A DNA stretch of 7,486 bases. Source: Candidatus Berkelbacteria bacterium. GTDB lineage: Bacteria > Patescibacteriota > UBA1384 > VFKW01. Location of the stretch: assembly GCA_009885355.1 (NCBI GenBank), contig VFKW01000168.1, positions 1 to 7,486 of the forward strand, read 5' to 3'. Under the pieces are notes generated by a model. The model saw only the letters and a program-made list of their open reading frames with translations. It was not told where the DNA came from and ran no database searches. Positions 1-7,328 of the stretch are shown here, in pieces; the first letter of the stretch is position 1; the number at the start of each line of letters is the position of its first letter. The position numbers and the translations under genes are program-made.

Positions 1-3000
1 AGATACCGAGGACGATTTGGTCGTATTCCATTTTCGGTTTACCGGCGGCTTCTAAATCTTTATTTAATTGTTCAGTTTTAAGACGATCAACAATTTGACC
101 TGGGATAAATTCTGTCTCAGCACCATCGCGGATTTTAAGCTTTGAAAACATTTCACGAACGATAATTTCTACGTGTTTATCATTAATTGCCTGACCTTGG
201 GTAGAATAAATCTCTTGGACACCACGGATAATGTAGGATTGCGTAGCAACGGTTCCCTTGAGTTCAAGGGCGCGAGCTAAATCAAGGTGACCTTCAACTA
301 GTTCTTGTCCACGTTCGATAATATCGCCGTGTTTTACTTTCATAGTCGCATTTGTAGATATGACATATTCTTCTTGGATAGGTTTTGTTGAAGTAATAAC
401 TAGTTTATTCTTTTTAATTTCCGCTTTACCATTTATGGAAGAGCGAATTGCTTTTTGGCCCTGCGCTACAGCGATAACTTGTTTTTGTTTTATGATATCA
501 CCGTCATCAACTGAAAATTTATAAGGTTCTTCAATTGAAATTGTTTCTTTTGGAATTTCGTCCGAAGTAACAGTGACGACTTTTTGATCGCGTTCTTCTT
601 TGATGGTAACTTTGCCGGAAACTTCTGAGATAGCGGCAGCTGATCGTGGTGGTCTAGCTTCAAAAAGCTCTTCAACACGAGGTAAGCCGGAAGTAATATC
701 TTCACCAGTTACACCACCAAGGTGGAAAGTACGCATGGTAAGCTGTGTTCCAGGCTCACCAATCGCTTGAGCAGCTAGGATTCCTACGGCCTCACCTTGG
801 TGAATTGTTTCACCAGTTGTCAAATCGCGGCCATAGCATTTTTCACAAATGCCCCATTTTGCCAAACATGTCATTGGGGAACGGACAGCGATTGAATCAA
901 TATTATTATCTGTTATTAATTTGGCAGTTTCTTCAGTCATTTCTTGGTTGGCACTAATGATTTCTTTTTTTGTGCCTGGTTTGTAAACAGGATGAAGAGC
1001 AACACGGCCAATCAATCTTTCTTCTAGGGTTTCGCCGATTTGTTCACTTTCTTCAGAAGTTAATATAATGCCTTCTTTTGAGCCGCAATCAATACTGGAT
1101 ACAATGACTTGTTGAGCAACATCGATAAGACGACGGGTCAAATAACCAGCGTCAGAAGTTTTCAGAGCTGTGTCAGAGCGTCCTTTTCGGGCGCCATGGT
1201 TTGAAATAAAGTATTCGTATACCGAAAGACCTTCTTTAAAGTTTGATTTAATAGGAAGTTCAATAATTTCACCAGCCGGATTAACAACCAAACCTTTCAT
1301 TCCTGAAAGCTGAATAAGCTGGCTAAATGAACCACGAGCACCGGATGAAACCATGATATAGATTGGATTTTCTTTGTCCATTTCGGCATGCATTTCTTTT
1401 TCAATAGCAGATTTTGCAGAGTTCCAGATATCGACGGTTTTTATGTAGCGCTCTTGGTCAGTTATTAGACCACGGCGATATTTCTTATTGATATCATCTA
1501 ATTCGGCTTCGGAGGCTTTTAGAATTACATTTTTTTTCTTTGGAATCTTCAAATCGGAAACAGAAATGGTTGCACCTGACAGGGTGGCATATTTAAAGCC
1601 TAGATTCATAATACGATCGACAAGGTGAGCTGTTGCTTCTGTACCAAGATCGCGGAAACAACGATTGACAATTTTTTTCATTCTTTTGGTATCAACTGTT
1701 TCGTTGACGAATTGTAATTCATCAGGAAGGATATTGTTGAATAATATGCGTCCAACTGAAGTTTGAATAATTTCGCCTTTGATGCGGACTTTAACATCAG
1801 CGCGAACATGGAGAAAGCCTTGCTGATATGAAAGAATTGCTTCATTTTTGTTGGCGAAGATTTTGCCTTCACCTTGTAAACCTTTGCCGATGGAAGTTAG
1901 ATAATAACTTCCAAAAATCATGTCTTGGCGAGGCATAACTACTGGTTCGCCAGAGGCTGGTTTTAAGATATTTTTTGAAGCTTGCATAAGCTCACGGGCT
2001 TCTTTGATAGCCGGTGTGCTCAATGGAACATGGACAGCCATTTGGTCACCGTCGAAGTCAGCATTGAAAGCTGGGCAGACAAGCGGATGAATTTGGATAG
2101 CTTTTCCTTCAATCAAAACAGGTTGAAAAGATTGAATACCTAAACGATGAAGGGTTGGGGCGCGGTTTAGGAGAACTTGAGCATCAGAGGTTACTCTCTC
2201 AAGAATATCCCAAACTTCAGGAGTTTGACGTTCGATCAAGCGGCTGGCATTTTTTACATTATGTACGTGGCCTTCTTCAATCAATTTTGAAATAACAAAT
2301 GGTTTGAATAATTCTAGGGCCATAATTTTTGGCAATCCGCATTGGTGTAATTTTAGATCAGGACCAACGACAATTACAGAACGACCAGAATAGTCAACAC
2401 GTTTTCCTAAAAGGTTTTGACGGAAACGGCCTTGTTTTCCGCGGAGCATATCTGAAAGTGAACGTAATCTTCGCTGAGTGCCGGTTGAAGCGGCACGGCC
2501 ATGTCTGGCTGAATTATCAACCAGGGCGTCAACAGCTTCTTGGAGCATGCGTTTTTCATTTCTTTGAATAACCTCAGGAGCGCCCTGAGAAATAAGTCGT
2601 CTTAGGCGATTATTTCTATTTAGAACACGTCTGTAAAGATCATTTAAGTCAGAGGCGGCAAAACGACCTCCGTCGAGCTGAACCATAGGGCGAAGATCCG
2701 GTGGGATGACCGGTAGTCTGACTAATATTAGCCATTCCGGACCGATGCCGGCTCTTTGCATATCAAGTAATAGTTTTAGTCTTTTTAATAAGCGTCTTTT
2801 TGAAATTCCAATTGTTTGGTTGATTTCTTCGCGTAGGGCTGCAATGGTATTTTCCATATTCATTGTTTTAAGCAATTCGTAAACTGCTTCAGCGCCAATT
2901 CCAACACGAATGATTTGTCCATATCGCATTGATAATTCATGATATTGTGCTTCAGATAATACTTTTTTAACTTGCAAAGAGTTGATTTCTTGTTTGCGTT

Positions 3001-3610
3001 GTTTGTAATTTGCATCAAGTGAAATGACTTCAGGTGATTGTGAAGTGCGGTCTTGTTTGATAAATTGTTCTTTGATTTCGTGATATTCAGATTCAAGCTG
3101 AGCTAGAGCTTGGTCTGCAACTGTTTGATTGACTTCCAAAATCACATAACCGGCAAAGTAAACGATTTTTTCTAAATCGGTTAATGATAAATCTAAAATT
3201 AAACCAAGCATACTTGGAACGCCGCGGACATACCAAATATGGGCAACTGGAACGGCAAGGTCGATGTGACCCATTCTTTCACGACGAACTGATGAACGAG
3301 TGATCTCGACGCCGCATTTGTCGCAGATAACACCTTTGTATCTGATTTTTTTATATTTACCACAGTAACATTCCCAGTCTTTGGTTGGGCCGAAGATACG
3401 TTCATCAAAAAGTCCTTCACGTTCGGGTTTTTGTGTACGATAGTTGATTGTTTCTGGTTTTGTAACTTCACCATGTGACCAGTCGAGGATTTTTTCAGGG
3501 CTGGCTACAGAAATCTTGATAGATTTGAAGTCGGTCATCTTTGGAGCAGTTTCACCTGTCAATAGATTGGCAGAGATTTCTTTTAAATTTGTTTGTGTAT
3601 CTTTATTCAT
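1..3610 (-). CDS. rpoC: DNA-directed RNA polymerase subunit beta' (3' end cut by window edge)
   Basis: This is the largest catalytic subunit of RNA polymerase; with RpoB it forms the DNA/RNA cleft and active site. 1203 codons are present without a stop; the last visible residues (…QIVLGI) align just before the conserved ITKASL region, so roughly 60-100 C-terminal residues are missing. Visible landmarks: zinc site 1 Cys81, Cys83, Cys96, Cys99; clamp/lid region with GKQGRFRQNLLGKRVDYSGRS; catalytic NADFDGD with Mg-binding Asp518, Asp520, Asp522; bridge helix about 798-832 (GARKGRSDTALKT); zinc site 2 Cys842, Cys915, Cys922, Cys925; trigger loop with Met959, Arg960, His963. The trigger loop runs straight on to EDITSGLPRVEELFEAR, so the proteobacterial SI3 insertion is absent. 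A helical insertion lies at about 161-212 and two barrel-like repeats at about 995-1107. ATG at 3610 is preferred because AGGAG lies 5 nt upstream; the internal Met25 (3538) has no good ribosome binding site. Co-transcribed with rpoB across an 8-base gap. Confidence 0.98.
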   Translation of the reverse strand, partial: MNKDTQTNLKEISANLLTGETAPKMTDFKSIKISVASPEKILDWSHGEVTKPETINYRTQKPEREGLFDERIFGPTKDWECYCGKYKKIRYKGVICDKCGVEITRSSVRRERMGHIDLAVPVAHIWYVRGVPSMLGLILDLSLTDLEKIVYFAGYVILEVNQTVADQALAQLESEYHEIKEQFIKQDRTSQSPEVISLDANYKQRKQEINSLQVKKVLSEAQYHELSMRYGQIIRVGIGAEAVYELLKTMNMENTIAALREEINQTIGISKRRLLKRLKLLLDMQRAGIGPEWLILVRLPVIPPDLRPMVQLDGGRFAASDLNDLYRRVLNRNNRLRRLISQGAPEVIQRNEKRMLQEAVDALVDNSARHGRAASTGTQRRLRSLSDMLRGKQGRFRQNLLGKRVDYSGRSVIVVGPDLKLHQCGLPKIMALELFKPFVISKLIEEGHVHNVKNASRLIERQTPEVWDILERVTSDAQVLLNRAPTLHRLGIQSFQPVLIEGKAIQIHPLVCPAFNADFDGDQMAVHVPLSTPAIKEARELMQASKNILKPASGEPVVMPRQDMIFGSYYLTSIGKGLQGEGKIFANKNEAILSYQQGFLHVRADVKVRIKGEIIQTSVGRILFNNILPDELQFVNETVDTKRMKKIVNRCFRDLGTEATAHLVDRIMNLGFKYATLSGATISVSDLKIPKKKNVILKASEAELDDINKKYRRGLITDQERYIKTVDIWNSAKSAIEKEMHAEMDKENPIYIMVSSGARGSFSQLIQLSGMKGLVVNPAGEIIELPIKSNFKEGLSVYEYFISNHGARKGRSDTALKTSDAGYLTRRLIDVAQQVIVSSIDCGSKEGIILTSEESEQIGETLEERLIGRVALHPVYKPGTKKEIISANQEMTEETAKLITDNNIDSIAVRSPMTCLAKWGICEKCYGRDLTTGETIHQGEAVGILAAQAIGEPGTQLTMRTFHLGGVTGEDITSGLPRVEELFEARPPRSAAAISEVSGKVTIKEERDQKVVTVTSDEIPKETISIEEPYKFSVDDGDIIKQKQVIAVAQGQKAIRSSINGKAEIKKNKLVITSTKPIQEEYVISTNATMKVKHGDIIERGQELVEGHLDLARALELKGTVATQSYIIRGVQEIYSTQGQAINDKHVEIIVREMFSKLKIRDGAETEFIPGQIVDRLKTEQLNKDLEAAGKPKMEYDQIVLGI

Positions 3611-3615
3611 TTTTA

Positions 3616-3620
3616 CTCCT
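3616..3620 (-). promoter_or_regulatory. rpoC ribosome binding site overlapping the rpoB stop
   Basis: On the minus strand AGGAG is followed by TAAAA and then ATG, a spacing of 5 nt. Its first two bases are the last two bases of the rpoB stop codon TAG (3621-3619). This decides the rpoC start and suggests translational coupling: ribosomes ending rpoB sit on the rpoC initiation site, which fits the need for equal amounts of the two subunits. The coupling is inferred. Confidence 0.85.
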
Positions 3621-6600
3621 ATTCCTGACCCATTACTTCATCTGGTGAAGCAATAGGTGGTTCGACCTCTTGGTTTGATAATAATTCTGTAACAAGTGAA
3701 TCTTCGTGGTCTTCTTTATTTTCATTGGTATCTGAATTTTCTTCACTTAATAGTTTTTCTCGTTCTGCAATTTGAGTAGCCTTGGCAATTTTTTCTTTTT
3801 CATCTGGTAGATCAATTTCTTCTTCTGTAATAATGTCAATTGATAAACCTAAACTTTGAAGTTCGCGGACAAGAACGTGGAAGGATGCTGGAATAGATGG
3901 TTTTTGGATTTCTTCGCCGCGAATGATGGATTCGTATGATTTTGAACGTCCAACAACATCATCTGATTTAATAGTAATCATTTCCTGAAGAGTATGAGCG
4001 GCGCCGTAACCTTCGAGGGCCCACACTTCCATTTCTCCAAATCTCTGACCACCGAACTGAGCTTTACCACCAAGTGGTTGTTGTGTGACCATTGAGTATG
4101 GACCGGTTGAACGGGCATGCATCTTATCGTCAACTAAGTGAATCAGTTTTAAGATATAATTTATACCAACGGTAGTTTTTTGATCAAATGGTTCGCCGGT
4201 GCGGCCATCGTAAAGTTGAGTTTTTCCATCTTCCGGAAGCCCGGCTTTTTTCAATTCTTTTTGAATTTCTTCAATTGTAATTGATTCGAAAATTGGGGTA
4301 GCAACTTTGTAGCCTAGAGTTTTAGCAGCCCAGCCTAAATGAGTTTCGAGAAGTTGACCGATATTCATACGGGAAACAACACCTAATGGGTTTAAAATGA
4401 TATCGATTGGGGTGCCATCTTCCATGAAAGGCATTTCAGAAATCGGTAGGATTTTGGAAATAACACCTTTGTTACCATGTCGGCCAGCAAGTTTATCTCC
4501 AACAGAAATTTTTCTTAATTGAGCAATTGAAAGTTCAATTATCTTACTAACACCGGTTGGAAGCTCATCGCCTTTTTCACGTTTGTCGAAGATTTTAATA
4601 TCAACGACTTTGCCGCGTTCGCCATGAGGTAGTCTGAGGGAAGTATCTTTGACGTCTTTGGCTTTTTCACCAAAGATAGCTCGAAGCAATTTTTCTTCAG
4701 CGGAAAGTTCGGCTTCACCTTTTGGAGTGATTTTACCAACTAGGATGTCACCGGCAGAAATCTCAGCACCAATACGGATGATACCTTGTTCATCAAGGTT
4801 TGAAAGCGCTTCTTCACCGACATTTGGAATGTCGCGAGTGATTTCTTCTGGCCCGAGCTTGGTATCGCGAACTTCTATAGAATATTTTTCAATATGAATT
4901 GATGTATAACGATCATCATGAACGAGTTTTTCAGAAAGGATAATAGCATCTTCGTAGTTAGCTCCGCCCCAAGCCATATAGGCGCAAAGGACATTCTGAC
5001 CTAAAGCCAGTTCGCCTTTTTCGGTAGCTGAACTATCGGCAATAACTTGGCCTTTTTTGATTTGATCGCCGATATAGACGATTGGTTTTTGATTTATTGA
5101 AGTAGCTTGGTTGGAACGGATGAATTTGCGTAATCCATAAACTTTAATTTCACTTTTTGTTTTGATAGTAATGCTCGATGCGTCGGCAGCAATAACTTCA
5201 CCGTCTTGCTCGGCGATAACTAATTGTCCTGAGTTGTGAACAGCATTTTCCATTCCAGTACCGATCAAGGGAGCTTGAGCTTTGATGACAGGCACGGCCT
5301 GACGTTCCATGTTCGAACCCATTGATGCGCGAGTAGCGTCGTCATGTTCGATGAATGGAATCATGGCGGCTGTTACGGAGACGGTTTGTTTTGGTGAAAC
5401 GTCAATATATTGAATTTTATCTGAGCTTTCAATAATTGGTTCACCAAGTTTTCTTACAATATTTTTTTCATCTATAATTATGCCTTTGCTGTCTACTTTT
5501 GTAGAAGCTGGGGCGACAATATATTTATCTTCTTCGGCGGCATCGAGGTAATCAATTTGTTTTGTGACTTGAGGTTTGCCATTTTTGTCTTTTACTACCT
5601 TAAGATAAGGTGATTCGATGAATCCATATTCATTGATTCGTGCGTAGGTTGCTAATTGACTAACAAGGCCAATATTCGGACCTTCAGGGGTTGTAATCGG
5701 GCAAATACGTCCATAATGTGAACGGTGTACGTCGCGAACTTCAAAACCGGCGCGTTCACGAGAAAGTCCACCAGGTCCGGTAGCGGCTAAACGACGTTTG
5801 TGTTCGAGTTCGGCTAGCGGATTGGTCTGATCCATAAATTGGCAAAGCTGAGAGGAGGCAAAGAATTCTTGCAAAATTGCGGCAATTGGGCGGGAGTTAA
5901 TCAGCTGCGCAGGAGTGACGGTTTCTGGGTCAAGAACGGAAATACGGTCTTTGATAATTCTTTCCATACGGAGCAAACCAACACGGAGACGACCTTGTAC
6001 AAGTTCGCCTACAGCGCGGATGCGACGATTTTTAAGATGATCAATGTCATCCTCAAGAGCCTGAGGATCATTATTTAAACGGATAATTTCTTTGATAACT
6101 CCAACTACATCATCTAGTAGTAAGACGCGGTTTTCTGGAGTATCTTTTACATTCATTTCTAGGCGTTGGTTGACTTTGTATCGTCCAACTTTACCTAGAT
6201 CGTAGCGTTTTGGGTTAAAGAAAATAGCATCGAGGAATAATTTCGCACTTTCGTGAGTGGCTAAATCTCCTGGACGAATTCTTTTATATACTTCAACCAA
6301 TGCTTCTTCGTATGATTGAGCAGGGTCGCGATCTAATGTGGTTTGAATATATTGTCTGTCTTTGTTTGTATCGACATCTTTAAAAGTCTCGAGAATTTCT
6401 TTTGGATCATTCATACCTAAAATTCTTAAGAATGTTGTAACTGGAATTTTTCTTTTGCGATCGACTTTAACTGAGATAACATCGCGGGAGTTTGTTTCGA
6501 ATTCGAGCCATGCGCCGCGGGAAGGAATAATCTTCGCACCGAAAAGCTTGCGTCCGTTTGATTCTTCGTTGACGAAAAGTACACCGTAAGAACGAACAAT

Positions 6601-6981
6601 CTGAGAAACCACTACACGTTCAATACCATTAATAATAAAAGTACCGCGAGTGGTCATAAGAGGGAAATCTCCGAGGAATACGTCGCTTTCTTTGATTTTG
6701 CCAGTAAGCTTATTTGTCAAAACTACGCGGCAGCGCAAAGGAGACTTGTAGGTTAAATTTTTATTGCGTGCGGTTGGTTCGTCATATTTTGGTTGCTCAA
6801 GACTATAGTCTTTGAGTTCGAGTTCCATGACTTTACCAGAGAAGTCTTCTACTGGTGATATTTCGTCCAAAAGTTCCCTTATCCCCTCTTTGAACAGCCA
6901 GTCATAGCTATCTGTTTGGATCTGGATAAGATTTGGTAACGGGATCTCCACCTGTGGTTTGGCGAAGTTTTTTCTTTCCAT
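3619..6981 (-). CDS. rpoB: DNA-directed RNA polymerase subunit beta
   Basis: Second-largest catalytic subunit of RNA polymerase, 1120 residues, complete. It forms one wall of the active-site cleft and the rifampicin pocket. The N-terminus (NLIQIQTDSYDWLF, then protrusion and lobe) is typical. The rifampicin region is at about 375-403 (SSQLCQFMDQ, HKRRLAATGP), followed by RERAGFEVRDVH and TPEGPNIGL (431-439). The acidic pair Glu677/Asp678 is in GGANYEDAI; the active-site lysines Lys830 and Lys838 are in GDKLAGRHGNKG; the anchor to beta' is the ARSTGPYS/GGQRFGEMEVWALE block. It is shorter than E. coli RpoB (1342) because the lineage insertions in the lobe (SI1) and before the GDK motif (SI2) are absent. 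Residues 1052-1120 form an acidic, probably disordered tail. Unusual residues: Ala399, Thr401 and Tyr132, where E. coli has Ser531, Leu533 and Pro. The ATG at 6981 has GAGGAG 5 nt upstream. First gene of the rpoBC unit; no ribosomal protein gene lies within 505 bases upstream. Confidence 0.99.
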   Translation of the reverse strand: MERKNFAKPQVEIPLPNLIQIQTDSYDWLFKEGIRELLDEISPVEDFSGKVMELELKDYSLEQPKYDEPTARNKNLTYKSPLRCRVVLTNKLTGKIKESDVFLGDFPLMTTRGTFIINGIERVVVSQIVRSYGVLFVNEESNGRKLFGAKIIPSRGAWLEFETNSRDVISVKVDRKRKIPVTTFLRILGMNDPKEILETFKDVDTNKDRQYIQTTLDRDPAQSYEEALVEVYKRIRPGDLATHESAKLFLDAIFFNPKRYDLGKVGRYKVNQRLEMNVKDTPENRVLLLDDVVGVIKEIIRLNNDPQALEDDIDHLKNRRIRAVGELVQGRLRVGLLRMERIIKDRISVLDPETVTPAQLINSRPIAAILQEFFASSQLCQFMDQTNPLAELEHKRRLAATGPGGLSRERAGFEVRDVHRSHYGRICPITTPEGPNIGLVSQLATYARINEYGFIESPYLKVVKDKNGKPQVTKQIDYLDAAEEDKYIVAPASTKVDSKGIIIDEKNIVRKLGEPIIESSDKIQYIDVSPKQTVSVTAAMIPFIEHDDATRASMGSNMERQAVPVIKAQAPLIGTGMENAVHNSGQLVIAEQDGEVIAADASSITIKTKSEIKVYGLRKFIRSNQATSINQKPIVYIGDQIKKGQVIADSSATEKGELALGQNVLCAYMAWGGANYEDAIILSEKLVHDDRYTSIHIEKYSIEVRDTKLGPEEITRDIPNVGEEALSNLDEQGIIRIGAEISAGDILVGKITPKGEAELSAEEKLLRAIFGEKAKDVKDTSLRLPHGERGKVVDIKIFDKREKGDELPTGVSKIIELSIAQLRKISVGDKLAGRHGNKGVISKILPISEMPFMEDGTPIDIILNPLGVVSRMNIGQLLETHLGWAAKTLGYKVATPIFESITIEEIQKELKKAGLPEDGKTQLYDGRTGEPFDQKTTVGINYILKLIHLVDDKMHARSTGPYSMVTQQPLGGKAQFGGQRFGEMEVWALEGYGAAHTLQEMITIKSDDVVGRSKSYESIIRGEEIQKPSIPASFHVLVRELQSLGLSIDIITEEEIDLPDEKEKIAKATQIAEREKLLSEENSDTNENKEDHEDSLVTELLSNQEVEPPIASPDEVMGQE

Positions 6982-6986
6982 GCACG

Positions 6987-6992
6987 CTCCTC
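6987..6992 (-). promoter_or_regulatory. rpoB ribosome binding site
   Basis: The minus strand reads GAGGAG, then CGTGC, then the rpoB ATG: a strong Shine-Dalgarno sequence at 5 nt spacing. It fixes the start at 6981. An ATG at 6994 lies upstream of it but is out of frame with rpoB and has no ribosome binding site of its own. Confidence 0.9.
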
Positions 6993-6995
6993 ATA

Positions 6996-7006
6996 TTGAT
7001 TATCAA
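6996..7006. repeat. 11-base palindrome next to the rpoB ribosome binding site
   Basis: TTGAT-T-ATCAA on the plus strand is a perfect odd-centred palindrome just upstream of the rpoB Shine-Dalgarno. With a one-base centre it cannot fold into a hairpin, so if it works it would be as a protein site on DNA. It may equally be chance in AT-rich sequence. Confidence 0.25.
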
Positions 7007-7045
7007 CTTTGCAAAATGAATATTTTTATACCTCTACACAAAATT

Positions 7046-7084
7046 CCCTCGACAAAGAGGGTTAGCCCATAAAATTATTATGGG
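7046..7084 (-). promoter_or_regulatory. two tandem hairpins in the rpoB leader
   Basis: On the transcript, CCCATAA (7084-7078) pairs with TTATGGG (7072-7066) around a 5-nt loop. After a CTAA linker, CCCTC (7061-7057) pairs with GAGGG (7050-7046) around a 6-nt loop. The GGG ending the first stem faces the CCC opening the second (GGG-CTAA-CCC), so the stems could stack or compete weakly. The second stem is followed by AATTTTG, too short a U-run for a strong terminator. A role in attenuation or mRNA stability is only a guess. Confidence 0.4.
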
Positions 7085-7151
7085 TTGATATGTGAGATGT
7101 TTAAACGGTATAAATTCAGTTTTCGCTCCGTTTTCTTTTGTTTCTATAGTA

Positions 7152-7179
7152 ATTATAACAATATAGGATTATTTGTCAA
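7152..7179 (-). promoter_or_regulatory. sigma70-type promoter of the rpoBC operon
   Basis: The minus strand shows a perfect -35 box TTGACA (7179-7174), a 16-base spacer and a perfect -10 box TATAAT (7157-7152). The -10 is preceded by TGT, giving an extended -10 (TGnTATAAT). Transcription should start near A 7145 or G 7144. Full-consensus boxes with an extended -10 suggest a strong housekeeping promoter, as expected for core polymerase genes. It reads toward rpoB with no gene between. Confidence 0.9.
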
Positions 7180-7201
7180 GAGGGATTGTTGTAGAATTTA
7201 G

Positions 7202-7218
7202 AATTACAATTTGTAATT
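7202..7218. repeat. 17-base palindrome upstream of the rpoB promoter
   Basis: AATTACAA-T-TTGTAATT is a perfect palindrome with 8-base arms around one central base. Its centre (7210) is about 65 bases upstream of the predicted start, behind the -35 box. This size, symmetry and place suit a dimeric activator or repressor site, or an AT-rich upstream element; no known regulator motif is recognised. Confidence 0.4.
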
Positions 7219-7235
7219 TATTACTGTTTTAGTTT

Positions 7236-7249
7236 GCCTGCCGGCAGGC
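7236..7249. repeat. GCCTGCCGGCAGGC palindrome, dispersed-repeat type
   Basis: A perfect 14-base GC-only palindrome stands in AT-rich surroundings between T-rich DNA and GGGTGAAG. From memory, CCTGCCGGCAGG cores occur in many copies between genes of Parcubacteria and related Patescibacteria; this could not be checked here. Only one copy lies in this window. It supports the lineage guess and marks the start of the repeat-like stretch. Confidence 0.6.
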
Positions 7250-7273
7250 GGGTGAAGTTGAGAACTATTACAT

Positions 7274-7303
7274 ATCATCTCGACCGAAGTGGAGGGATCT
7301 GAT
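7274..7303. repeat. REP-like hairpin (CTCGACCGAAGTGGAG)
   Basis: On the plus strand CTCGAC (7279-7284) pairs with GTGGAG (7289-7294), five of six pairs, around CGAA; on the minus strand the same hairpin has a UUCG loop. The outer ATCA (7274-7277) can pair with TGAT (7300-7303). The sequence resembles short dispersed intergenic repeats (type CGACCGAAGTGGAG) that I recall from Bacteroidetes and Patescibacteria genomes. A T-run (7303-7309) follows on the plus strand, but no plus-strand gene precedes it. Confidence 0.45.
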
Positions 7304-7328
7304 TTTTTTATATTTATATTGTTTTTAT

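Larger units (their letters stand above)
6982..7144 (-). promoter_or_regulatory. rpoB 5' leader (untranslated region)
   Basis: About 163 nt separate the predicted transcription start (A 7145 or G 7144) from the rpoB ATG. The leader is AU-rich with local hairpins: AAACGG (7133-7128) can pair with CCGTTT (7108-7103) across a 19-nt loop, and two tandem hairpins sit at 7084-7046. The only in-leader ATG before the ribosome binding site region starts a two-codon frame (ATG GGC TAA). I do not recognise a known riboswitch or L10-type ribosomal-protein binding leader. The start point is inferred from the promoter. Confidence 0.55.

Noticed and set aside
3199..3474. 91-codon minus-strand open frame inside rpoC, and other open frames of 60-90 codons on both strands
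   Set aside because: All lie in other frames of the clearly conserved rpoB or rpoC reading frames and match no known protein.
3536..3538. Alternative rpoC start at Met25
   Set aside because: No Shine-Dalgarno at a suitable distance, whereas the ATG at 3610 has AGGAG at 5 nt and is placed directly after rpoB.
1..6981. Intein, intron, frameshift or stop-codon recoding in rpoB or rpoC
   Set aside because: rpoB is one open frame and rpoC was translated across the window with conserved motifs in one continuous frame; no in-frame TGA or inserted block with intein motifs was seen.
6909..6994. ATG at 6994 starting a 28-codon frame that overlaps the rpoB start out of frame
   Set aside because: It has no ribosome binding site upstream, and the strong GAGGAG lies after it and serves the rpoB ATG.
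7024..7048. Second promoter within the leader (TATAAA at 7029-7024 on the minus strand)
   Set aside because: No acceptable -35 box lies at 16-18 bases; the best match is poor at 19 bases.
7274..7309. Intrinsic terminator on the plus strand (hairpin followed by a T-run)
   Set aside because: The stem has a mismatch and a large internal loop, and no plus-strand gene or promoter precedes it.
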